Origin: Membranipora membranacea
Lineage: Eukaryota > Bryozoa > Gymnolaemata > Cheilostomatida > Membraniporidae
DNA length: 64,000 bases
Assembly (NCBI GenBank): GCA_914767715.1
Contig: OU612069.1
Coordinates: 3,782,001-3,846,000, forward strand
Direction: 5' to 3'
Translations under genes and position numbers: made by a program
The notes under the pieces: model-generated
Database searches by the model: none
Told to the model about the DNA's origin: nothing
What the model saw: only the letters and a program-made list of their open reading frames with translations
Part shown: piece after piece, positions 1 to 12,500 of the stretch
How positions within the stretch are numbered: the first letter of the stretch is position 1
Layout: each line of letters starts with the position of its first letter

Positions 1-3000
1 TGGTTGTCACTCAGGCCGTCTTCACTATGTAGAATATATCTTAGCAGCAACAGGTATAAGTTGGAGGTTCTCTCTATTCTTGTTCGTTTGCTCTGGGAAG
101 ATCTAATTAGTTTTGATTGCGCTTACTTACTAATTGCTACAAAACGAATCTCTGGCTGGCTGTATCCTGTTTGGCTCACTACTGCTACCTCTCGCTGATA
201 TGATGGTCTTAGATGGAATAACCAAACTGGAACATAAATCTTCTTAATGTCTATAGTGCAACATGAGTATCCGTATGAATAACCTGTGATCTTCAACTAT
301 TATAATTGGATTTCTGTGATAAGCCCGCATTGCTATGTAGATTAAAGGCTATGGAGTTTCTTACATTTAGTGTTAGTAACCACAATTTGTTTTCTAAAAT
401 AGTGTGTGGGCTCAATCGAGCGGCACCCAATACAATAGGGGAATTTTCCCTAAATGTTCTTGGGCTATTTTGTATGAGTCCGCTGTCTATTTTTAAACGC
501 AGCAATGAATAAACAAATTGATTAGAACAGCACGGAGTCAAACCGGTACACAAGTTTACGTTTTATCGGGAACATTCATGTGAAAGATGAGTTAACAAAA
601 TAATATCTGTCCGCTTGTAGACCACAGAGAAACAAATAAACATTGTTTACATTTAACCTTGTGAGGTGAAGCCAACGATGCTTATACAATTAACAACTAT
701 GTTTGTTGAGGCTACCCTGACAGTGTATATTGCAATCTACTCAGGGCTGATGAGTGGACAACGGGCTGAAATATGTTCCATATAATCACAATCCCTGGGT
801 CATGGGATGGGATCTGTTACATTGTCATGCATTGCACCACCTAGTTAGTCTTCTCTTCCTACGTCGGCCAACTTGGTATTAATCATGTTGCTCCTGTCAG
901 GACGAGGAATCGAGGGGGAGTTGCCACTCTCCTGTTGCAACCGCTTGCAACATACCTCATAATTAGGATATCCTACCCCTTCCTCTCCGCTATTATGATT
1001 CTGGTAGAACTACCAAATTCTTTCTACTGTATATTTACCCTTCTGGCGTGTTGAAAACTGCCGATAGATCAAAGATACTCGAGGCTTAGCTGCGACAAAT
1101 TCTTAAATCAGATTCTCAAAATGTACAACTAGTGTTTGGGATTTAGCAGGACTTGGTCTACCTGACCCTGGTTATTTTCTCAGTATATGTTCAGTTTGCT
1201 CATTTTGTAACCGTCTGACCTAAAAAGGTCTGCACGGAGGACTGTAGCATATGATCACACAGGCTGGTAGCTGGTGACTACCGTTGTCACGTTACAAATG
1301 TGCACACTCTAAATATATCCAAGATTTTTACTCGTTGATTCTACTACCAACCCTTATTAGGTATGCAGAAGTTCATATATATTGGTTGTTTGTCTGTATC
1401 GGACAAGCCACAATTCATCAAGTTTGTTAGCAAAAAGGGATGGGCCAACCCAGGTAAATCTTTAAAAAAATTGAAATTCCATAACTGTCTACTTGTTTAT
1501 CAGTTTTTCTCATAAAATTTGACGTCAAACCGAAACAAACTATTAAATTTGCCCTGCATTCTTGCCAAAATGTACTAATGCCTGTCAAGTATTATAACCA
1601 TGCAAACCACAACTTCTGTATGATAATTGAATACTGTCTCGCTATCCTACAATTGTTTATATCTGAAATGAAGAGATTCAGGTCAAATAATAGCGCAGCG
1701 ACAAAAGTTTCACTCAACTTTCTGTTCATTGACCTGATTATTAGGTCAATAACTTTCATAACACAAATAATAACAGTCCCTCATGGCTTGACTATTCATC
1801 ATGTCTTATCAATGCTCTCGTTGTAAATATATCCTGTGTGACGCATCTCCGATAACCAGTACATGATGTCACCAAATTTATCCTTCTTATCAAAGTTGTT
1901 TACACACTGATTCCCACAGTAAAGCCTACTGCAATCAGTTTGAATAATAGGGTTAGCGTAAGGCACATCTTGATTATCAATAGCTCTCGTTTCCTTTGAG
2001 GACAACCCGCATTCAAAAGCGGAAACAAATGCAGTCTTAAGTTTTTCAAATTTGTTGACTTTATCGCAAAGGCAATCACAAACAATCACGGAACTACATG
2101 TGTATCCATATTACTCATCATTTGAAATCGATTTATTAGCACAATAAATGCTGATGATAGTTGCTATTCATGAATTCTCAGCTGTGGTCAACATGGTCTT
2201 GACAAAAATACTCTTACAAAAAAAGGATGTGTGCACAAAAATTTTTTGTGTGGTTGCAATGTGACGCTTTATAAGCCAGTGAGCGTCATAAGACCGCACT
2301 AGGTTAGCTGACATAAATAATAATAAAACCAAAGATTATAAATTATTCATTGATAAAACGTTCTAGTAAAGCAACAGCTCATCACCTCTAATGTTTGTTT
2401 TTTCCTTGATGTTTTATCCCTGAGTAGAAAATCCCAATGAACATTACTCAATTACCCTGTTGATTACTTCAGCAGAAATAGAGATTTTTGCTGTTGGTCA
2501 TTGTCAATTGTGGTCATTACATTCAAAGCATAGGACCCTCATTGATATCACATTGTGTTGACTATACCAGTACTATAATGTACCAAAAGCTGGGAAGTAA
2601 TGGTGAAAGTGGAAAGATTTGTCGGAGGGGGGGCAAGCAATAATCAATTTAGGAATCCAGCTCTTATAGGATATTTGTTTAGAGGTTTGCTGACACATTT
2701 CTAGAGCATTGTTATCATGCTGTGCCGTATATTCCCAGATTGATTATTTTCCACAACTGCCAATATTTCTTTTATTTGTACACCTTGTGATTGAGTTGTG
2801 ACAGTTACAAATAGCAATATCTTAATAAATGAGGATGGCTACATATGTAGAATGGTACAAGTTCGAGTTGTGGTGAGTTTAATCTGCATACCTGTACAAG
2901 GAAATTGATGGTTCCATTGGAGTAGTAAAAACTCTATGGTAATTACAGCAATTTAACTGGCAATGTTTGACTACGGGAATCACTTCACAGACACAGCCAA

Positions 3001-6000
3001 ATTATTTTACTTATTTTTCATGACCCATTCTAAAAACCTTTGTTTTTCGCTATTTCAATGCTGTGTTTTTTATGTGAGCGTTCAATTTGATCAGTAACGA
3101 TACTGAATGCAATATAATGTCAATCAATAAAAACACTTTTTTTTGAGAGAGGTGCATAAGTGTAGCTAGTCACATGTTTTGTAAGCTACTGTATAACACA
3201 TAACATAAGAGGGATGCAGAATGGTGTTGCCCCTTAGATTGGTGCTTTGTGTGTGACGCTCAAACCAAAAACATGCCGCCAACCCAAAACTTGTAGCCTG
3301 TAGCTTCAACACTCCAATTTTGCTGGGTAGTTGACGGATGATGGGATTTCGATTCTTAGCAAAAATAATTTTCATAATCAATTTTCTGAAAACATTTTTA
3401 AATTGTAGTTGTTGCCTCTTTGGCACTGCGCATCAGCTTCAGACCGTAGGTAAAATAGTGTTATCATAATTTGGGTGGGTAAGCCAAGTTGAATAGTTGA
3501 TCCAAGCTGGTACCAAGACTTTATTACCAAGCAAATCAAATCCCAATTTATGGGCGTTGAGATTTTGTCCATTACAGCTGAGCTGATCATATAAATGTTT
3601 TGGATTATTGTGCCTGTAGTACTCTTTCATGACTACTATTTTCTGATTAGAGCAGATTTATAAATTGCTTTAATCTTTTATAAAATTTTGGTAATCCACC
3701 GTTATAGTTGTTCTACCTTCCTGGTATCTGCACCTGGCTTTTCTTTGATGCCTGGAAGTTAACAAACACCAGTACTCGGTCTCATCTTCCTTACCGGCCA
3801 CACTAACTACAAGCTTCCAAGAAGTCACCCTCCATAAACATTAGTAAAAAGAAGATATATCATTGTGTTTCATCATCACGCATAATAAAACTATCTCTGT
3901 TTTTCTTGCTATAAATCTTAATAGTTTTCTTGATGGCTCGGTAACTGGACAGATTACTGTAATTATGTATATGGTTTCCTATTTTGAGAGATTATAGCTG
4001 GCCATAGCTGACGGATTATGTGATCACTAATAAGGAAACTTAGATCGTAGGGCTATTAAACAAATCAAACGCATGATTTTAAGAAGGATAGATGCTTGAA
4101 GATTACCGGCTTGATTACTTGATTAAAAGATTAGCTGATAATCATGCTTGTGTGAGTCAGGGTAATGTCCAAAGCACACAGCACAGGGAATTATAACTCC
4201 TTTGTCCTCTGTCCCACCTACCAAGTATACAGGGGGGGGGGGGGGGCGTTCAATTAGAAACAGCAAAGATCGCAATATGATCACTCACTCAGGTTGCATG
4301 AGACCTGCTAGGGGTCTCGCTCTTAGATCGCTCACTCATTGAAGGGTCTAAATATATTCTGAGCATGCGATCTGGGAATGATTTTGTCTAATTGAAACAC
4401 CAAGTGAGCGATAATTTTGAGCGATGTGATAGTAATAAATTGCTTTAGTAAAACATCGCTCATTCTAATTGAAAGACCCCCCTGGCTCACTTCAACTAAA
4501 GCTGGCAGGATTGGTGTGCGGTTATCAGTTGCTGTTAGATGCACCCAACAGCTGATTTTCTGCGAAAGATTCAACTTATGATACCCAACACCCTTGCCAA
4601 CTACCTATCTTTTTTCGAAAAGTTGGAGGGCAACCTGCACATTTGTGTAGAGTTGTACACTTCAGTAGCTCTCTAGAATTAATAGCCCTGCTCAACAATC
4701 TATGCAGGATGTGACAGATCAGTGCACTGATTTCAGTCTAAAAAATGACGTTAGGAATGTTTGATTTTATTGCAAATCAGTGTGTTGGTTATCCGTTTCT
4801 GATACAGGAGGATACAACTTCTAACATGAAGACCTTCAAGTACATTATCAGTTGACAATACTCTAACTTTCATCACTTCCTTTAATTCAACGCTGTTGTA
4901 TATTTATCCTGTGCGCTTTCAAAGTGTCAAAACCTATAGAGGGTTGCGCTGGACATGACCATCCATCTTCATGAAATCAGATAAGAGCCCCTATCATTGC
5001 TATTAAATGTGACATTAAAGACGGTACTGAGAGCTGGTACAAAGGTTGACCTTCCTGTTTCTAAAGGAACGGATAGCATGCTGGGAAGAAGTATACTGGG
5101 ATTAGCCTCTTATCGAGTGCCGCATGGACATTCCGTCCGATATTTTCAAGTCTCAACTCACAGTCACCCCTTTTCCGTTCAACGATCCCTTGTATGCAGC
5201 AGGGCTAGATTGTTGGCCCAATTTCCCCCCTCAAATGAGTTTTAGCATATACATTGATTCTGCTCGGTCCTAAACTAAATGTCGAGAAAATAATTTTGAT
5301 TCATGTGTTAATGAAGAAGAGGAAAGCCTAGTTTAGACTTGAGTGCAGTTAATTGCCCATTCAGGGCATTGGTCACTTTTGATATAACGCCTTTTCTACT
5401 TCCGGAGCAGCTGTGAGAGTTAATATACCGATCAGCACTTAAACCTATTAGGATATTCATGATACTGTTTGACACTGAGAATATAAGAATCCTATCACAT
5501 CTCGATGCCAAAACACTGTAGGTAGCTTTGGTCCCTGCCCCACCCTCCGACTAAGTATTTTTTCCGATGGTACCAGGGTGTTAGGTTGAACCTATCACTT
5601 CTTTTGTAACAGTTTCAATTACCTACCATAAGTGTTAAATCTTACCAGCTTGTTAAAATGACAGTTTGTTTCAATTGCCAAAATATCATCATGATGAGGG
5701 TGACCAAACCACAGCCTGATAATCATAATTACAAAACCCTGATAAAGTTCAAACAAGTTAAAAAAATAGATCAAAAGCAACAAATTTCAGCAATCTATCT
5801 CTGAATGTCGTCAAAGCAGACTATTTCTGTGGTTTAGTAACATGACTAAGATAGATCCACTCTGGTAATTTTGTGACGAGGATGTGATTTATGAGTATGG
5901 GTGTTAAAGATTAGTCAAGCATTACATTTCTATGTTTGTAACAGTTCAGTGCAACCCGTCTATAAATCCAACTCTCGATCTAATCACTGTGAATAATCAT

Positions 6001-6445
6001 CTAGCTTTGACAGGAAGCTGGATACTGATACATTTTTTTGCCTGGAGTAAACGATAAACAAACAACTCTTCGACATTCTTTGCTGTTATTTATGTTCAAC
6101 GTAAATAACAACAAAACAACAGAGTTTGTACCAACCTGGAAGTGAACACCTAAGCTGTCTTGGAGAGGCTGTTTTGAACTATTCTGCTGCATTCATAGAT
6201 CGTGAGCAGACCATTGACTGTCTACCGATCGGAACGAAACAAAGCATTCTCCTGGATAACAGCTAACATACACTGCTCAACGCTGACATCATCAAGATTT
6301 CTGGATCTATAAGATTACTCGGCGAGTGTTCACTCTCATCATTGGGAGGCAGTATTATATTCTTGGAGACCATACGGATACAACATGTCTTCCGTCTGAA
6401 GTTGTTGAGATTAACAGAAAAAAAGGGAATTGTTACTTTTAGACA
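1..6445. other. Upstream non-coding region, no supported gene
   Basis: I see no convincing gene here. Open frames are short and lack family motifs, with one weak exception on the minus strand at 1799-2089, listed separately. There is a G homopolymer near 4231-4246. The end of the region should contain the promoter and 5' untranslated region of the receptor gene that starts at 6446, but I could not identify a clear core promoter. Confidence 0.5.
1799..2089 (-). CDS. Possible coding exon, unrecognised Cys-containing product
   Basis: A 96-codon open frame on the minus strand rich in cysteine (CDCLC near the start, then YCGNQC about residues 57-62) and in charged residues. It is less hydrophobic than random AT-rich frames in this window. 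A possible acceptor (acatgtag on the minus strand) lies just before its first codons, so it could be a terminal exon of a longer gene. I recognise no domain. It may equally be chance; no second exon was found. Confidence 0.2.
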   Translation of the reverse strand: MIVCDCLCDKVNKFEKLKTAFVSAFECGLSSKETRAIDNQDVPYANPIIQTDCSRLYCGNQCVNNFDKKDKFGDIMYWLSEMRHTGYIYNESIDKT

Positions 6446-6541
6446 ATGAATACGGTTATGATACTCAGTTGGGCACTGCTCTACATCTGCCTAAGCGGTC
6501 TCCTTGGCCAGGCCGAATCACAGCTTCAAACAGAACGAGAG
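6446..6541 (+). CDS. GPCR exon 1: signal peptide
   Basis: Thirty-two codons from ATG to a GAG|GTAAGA donor (phase 0). Residues 4-21 form a hydrophobic leader (VMILSWALLYICLSGLLG) and GQAES gives a plausible signal-peptidase site. This fits a class-B receptor with an extracellular N terminus. Confidence 0.75.
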
Positions 6542-9500
6542 GTAAGAGGCACATCTCTTATGCGTTGCTTGTACTTCTTATCATACTAAATTAGTGATAC
6601 TACAAGGCAGACATTGCCTGCGTGCCATTGCTTTGTACCAATTAAACCAACCGAGTTTCACAATAGCTGTGATGCTCAGTTGGTTGTTTGTGTAGTGTGC
6701 TGTTGCTGGATGGTAGCGATCAGACAAGGTAGATCACTGCAAGTTATACCTGACCTAACAGAGCGGCCTAACACAAAGGGTGATCGACCTAGTGCTGCCT
6801 GTATGACACCAGTCATATATCAAGAGATTCCCGCTTCAGGCAGCCTACCAAGTGATCTCTCACATGTCATAGCGAGAATTTGTTGCCTGTACTTGGTCAG
6901 TTTTTGACATAGTGTGTTATCTGGCTTTTGTCCTACATTTCCATTGCTACCACCCAAACTGCAGCGCTGCTTGGAGATACTTCATGTCAATGTTTGGTTC
7001 TTGTAGTAATGGGCTGTTAAGTGACTAGAGTAGGTATACTGTCAGTCCGTCAGAGATAGCCATTTGTCTCTGCTGATTCTATATGTGTGTATCTCTACAT
7101 GGTGGCAATCTTCTGCCCATCGTAGCCCAGCCTTGGGGTAAAGCTAGGTTAAAAAGTATTCAGTTGATGATACACCAGTACAAGAAAAGCCAATACCCCC
7201 AGTGGCCAGTGCAAATGGAGACTAACAATCTATAGTCTTTGGCGTATATGTGAGACCAAAAGGGGAGTCACCAAGTTTCACACAACAAGCTGGGTTTTAT
7301 CCAGGCAAGGAGTTAAAGACTTTAACTCCTTGATCCAGGCATCCCGCACCTTTAAATTGTTTTGAGTGATTTATTCCATTCTCTTCACACCTGAACCCAA
7401 GATCTCTTTGACGATTATTCTTTTAACAAATACTCATGATGAGTGTAACTGTAGCAGTGGTGGCATACACCCTGTTCTGCTCAAATCCAAAAGTTCATCC
7501 CAGGCCATGAACACCTTGGCTACCATTTAGACACTGATTGAGAGCATTCCCGTAAATATAATAAACCTTAAATTCTGTCATTTGTGATGAACTTCCAGCT
7601 AAGGGTCTCTCCATCCCTCCCGATTGCCCAAGACTCGATGTTCATCAGGCGCTTTCGGTTATACGTTATCTCCCTCGTTCCCACAACTTTGGGATAGTTG
7701 AATTTGTATTTATGGATGTTTAACATTGCAGTAAGTTTTAGACTGAATAAGCGTCCACCTAATGCACATTAGAAAGATGTTATCAGGATAATCCCAAATA
7801 TTTCTGGTCCGTGAAGTGACTTTAATTTTATTGCTATTCATGCTAAAATTGCAAACGTAATGCTCAGCTTAATATCTTATCATTTTTTTTGGTTGACAAA
7901 AGAACTCATTTCTGGCTAACTCAATATTATTTTTCAACTGGGCCACTAATGTAGAACAAACTTGCCGGAGCTATCATGTATTCTTGATCCATCCAACATT
8001 TTATTTTCACCTCATTGATATCAAATATGAATCAGAAATGGCGATGTATTAATAGGCGTTATGCCATCAACTCTATACAGGATTTGATGAAAACATATAT
8101 AGGCTATCAACTCCATATAAAAATATGGGATTATGGCGTTCTTATCCTACTCTGCTCTCCAAGGTCTGCTACCTTGCTTTACCAAGAATAAAAATGTTAG
8201 CCTTTATTTCTCCCTGTTATAATTTGTTATTTAACTCTATAGCGATATTTAAAATGCTATTATTGTTGATTAATCAATCACAACATAAAAATACCACCAC
8301 GTTATATCCAATTTTTGCCTCCCCTTACTTCTAAACAAATTGGCCATAAAACTGTTAACAATATGGAATAAAAACTACCATCAAGATATCTAAGAGTATG
8401 AATCAAACTCATTAGCATAACTGCTTACAGATTAAAGAGGGAGTATACTCTTAATCTTTATTGTTATGCGAATAAACTCGATGGCATTTGGCACAGTCTT
8501 TGTACCACGCTGGAATTTATGCGAGTCACATACTTCCACCTCCAGTGTGCCATCTGGTGATCTGAACTTGTCTAAAGCCGTTTGTGTGAACTAACATTGT
8601 CCCTGGCAGGATGGAACACAACATGTTTGACAGGCTAAAGCTCCGCTTTCTATTTTAATTTTGACGACCATCTATGGATACCGCTGAAAGAAACATACGA
8701 CAGCTAATTCTTGTCGCACAACTTACTTTTGTCTGATGTTATCTGACTCTGTTCTCCTTTGGAGGCCAGCCTCTTATTTGCATCTCGATTAACGACACAA
8801 AGTTTTGGAAACAATATGATATATTAGTTACTTTATGGAACTAAATAGAAACTTACAAGAATAAACATTTTGGAATGTACTTGGTATCAGCTGATTCAGT
8901 TAAAATTTTAACAATTAATGATCTTTCTTATATCAACGAAAAATCAACAATGGTTAATAGTCCATGCAGGTCATGAAAAAACCTGAAGCTCTGTCCTTTT
9001 GATGTACCAAGAAAATTTTCTAGCGAGATAGATCAGTACAATATTTTATTCTCTATCACAATCGGTTTTCAAATATAAGTGTTTAAAAGGATTGCTAAAC
9101 TTAAACTATCCCTCTCTTACTTTTAAGGCTTCATCAGGAGTATGTTTAGCCCAAGGTTACTGTACAGCAGAAGCAGCAGTGGAGGCTATAATCTCAGAAC
9201 TCAGTCTATCTCAAGAAGAGGCGGAGGAGATAACACGATACACACATAACGACACGATACTGGTGTGGAGAAGCTGTGGCTGTTCTCATGATTGTGATCT
9301 GACTAAAAACTGCTGTCCTGATGCTCAGAGAAACACAGCGGTGAGTGAGACTCAATATTGATTTGATTTAAATTGAACAAACTGAATCATTGTTTAGTGC
9401 AATCTATGTGCTTATGTTAAGGCTCTCATGAAGCCAAAACGCAATAACTTAGAGATCAAGTTTTTGAGCTGTTGGTGGATATTGAAATGTTCAAGCAGTT

Positions 9501-12500
9501 TTGACATGCAACCAGGAAGATTGAGACTTGATATTGCTTCGATCGCAACAAAATTGAGAAAAATTATTTGCTTATTTTGTCCAGCGTGTTCAAAGTCCAG
9601 AGTCTGTATCGAAAAAGTGTCCGCATTGTGATAAAACATTTTCAGATTCCTGATTAAATGTTGAATTACTGTAGCCTTTTCACTCGGCCACCATTACATG
9701 GCCATGTGACAAGGCTAAAATTATTGACCTACAACATTCATCAGGTAAATTAAATCTGGCCCACTTAAGCTCAGAGAACCTAGCCTTGTTACAAGGCTAC
9801 AGAGAACCAACAAGCCTGTGGTCACTGTTTTCCATTAAAAAGAAATTGATGGATAAAACCCCAAATATTCAACAAGGTGGTATAAGGAGCCCATCCAACG
9901 AATATCCCAAATGCGCCCAACTGTTGGTTTCTTGAGTACATAACCTAATTTTGTTGAAGATAGATATACTTTAGATTGGGCTTAAGGTTCGGCCAAGGTT
10001 GATCAAGAGTTTTTTTTCGTAAATTAACAGAACTAAATTATTTCATTGAAAGCTAAGGATAAACATCTATGGCTTTGTTCTGATTGATGGCACACTATGA
10101 ACCAAAATTGCATGCGGATCTTGTTAAATAAGGACCAAGCATGGGTTCTCGTATGTGAGTGAGTGAAGCAAATGCGTCAGCTCTAGCTCTTTGTTGTGTG
10201 CTGCCTCAATTTCTTGCCCTCGCCCCTTGTTCAGATAAATGGAACTATGACTATAGTGTTTTGATCTAAATTAACCTGGCTATTCTGACATAATATCCTA
10301 AAAAAATGTTCTCATCCAACACACAGAATCACAAAACTTTTTGATCCATTTCCAAATTAAATCCAGTATCAAAACAATTTGATGTTTGCATTTTACCGTG
10401 AGAACCGAACTGAAAATTGGACTATGAATGCATTTTCGTTTGATAATCCTGAAGCAAGAGATTGGTTAATCTAAACTTGAAACAAAATAACAGCAATGAA
10501 GTCATGTAATTTGGTGCACTGCTATTACATTATGTTTGATGAAATAGATCTAATGACCAAAAGGGAGAATATTAAACCCAAATGCATTAAGCTAGGTATA
10601 TCTAACTGGTTTAATTATGGTGAACTTGATGTGAATGTGAGGATGTAGACTAAGATGATCTGAACATAAATTACTTAGTTTAGGCAGAATTTCATTCAAC
10701 ATCATTCCCGGCCCACAATGACCCAATTATAACCAACACCTGAAAATTTGACACCCTATACTTGAGGGCAATCACTTTACCAAAAATATCTGAGTAATCT
10801 TTATGTTGAGTGACTTTTTGGCAAATTGAATAATTACAGCTTTCACAGGATCAAGACTAGCAAGGCTTCAAAGCCAACGACCTGCGTAATATAGCGTTAA
10901 TAACTTCAACAATCCGATATTACTTGTGTCTGATGGTACCTAAGAATAATGGCAAGTGTCAAAATTTGAAGGGATATGGTGCTACAAGAACCACTCAGCA
11001 TCAGGAAACAAGGAGACAAATTGGGTGACACCAATTGACACAAAAACAGGCTGTTCACTTTGTCCCACCGTGAGGAGATGTCATCGCTTACTGCACTGTC
11101 AAAAATGCATACTGAAACGGAACAGAAAGTTTGCATATCCTGGATCAGAACAGAACAGTCTTGCATTGCCAGATTTTCAACTGCAAACCTAAGCAACGGC
11201 AATGCCATAAAATCCATACATTTCTATGTATGATAATTAATAATTCATTGATCCTAATTAAACATATCCCTGAGTGCCACTGCTCTGTACCGAAATTACT
11301 TTCCAAAATGTGTCAACCCGTAAAATTTGATTTTTATTTGAATTTTAAACATCAGCCAACTCATATAAATGTGATATAGAGCCAATAATCATGCGTAGAA
11401 CCCAATCATCAACATATACAACAAACCTACACTGTAAAATTTGAATGTTTTTATGCAGGTCAACCAAAATTTTTAATTTATACACCATCGCTGTCCACCC
11501 CAAGGGCTATAACCAAGTGTAGACCGCCAACTAATCCTTCCATTTAATCTTCCGTATAGGGGTGTATCATATATCATGTGCTGTAACATCGAAGAAAGGG
11601 CCTCTGCTAGGACTCCTCCCACCAAAAAAGGAGAAACAGGCAACAAACTGCCATTGAATGAGCTGCGAAACTGTAAACTTTTCATTGAGTGTTCAACTTA
11701 TCCTTGTTGTGATTTGCAGGCCGTTCCTGTCTCAGTTCTAGAAGAGACAGTGAGGATCGGATGCAGTAATACTCGTATCAATAACAGAATTGTCCCAGTG
11801 GTTGAGTCATGCCCAGAAGATCCCTCTATCCTAGAAGAAATCAAAACTCTCTGCCATGAGGGTAAGTTACATTATCTGCTTGGGAAGACATTTATCATTA
11901 TGATGTCATATATAATATATATTTATATAATTTATGAAATTATAATTCAAATATTATTATTAGTAGGTAATATTTGCTCCTCAGTTTTTGCCACTACCAC
12001 CTTCTAACTTAAAGCAAATTAGATCTATTTGTTGTCAAAGATGAGAGAAGGCATAAGAGAGTCTTGGTCTAGTCAAAGGGTAGACAAATTCAAAATGTTT
12101 GAACAAAATACTAGGATCATCAGAGTGGCGTAAACAGCAAATGAGAACAAACACATTTATAAGAGGAAACAGAATAGTTTTATTTGCTTTTAGATGGCCC
12201 TCATTTCCTTGTTGATGGGCATTAGGTTAACAGAGGAATTCATGTGTTAAATATGACTCTCTGTACCCTTTTTTTGGCCAATGTATTGACACCCCATCAG
12301 CCAATCAAAGCCAACAAAGTGGCTAAAGCCTAACCCTCTTAGTGCCAGGTGTTACAGTTCTAAGGGTGAAAGATTGCTTATGCTTCCTATTTTTATATCA
12401 TATATATTTCACTATGATTCTAAATGTTTTATGGGTAACTGTCTACGCTGCATCGCAAGAAGATAAATTATAATTGTGAAGGCGGAGCATCGCAAGAAGA

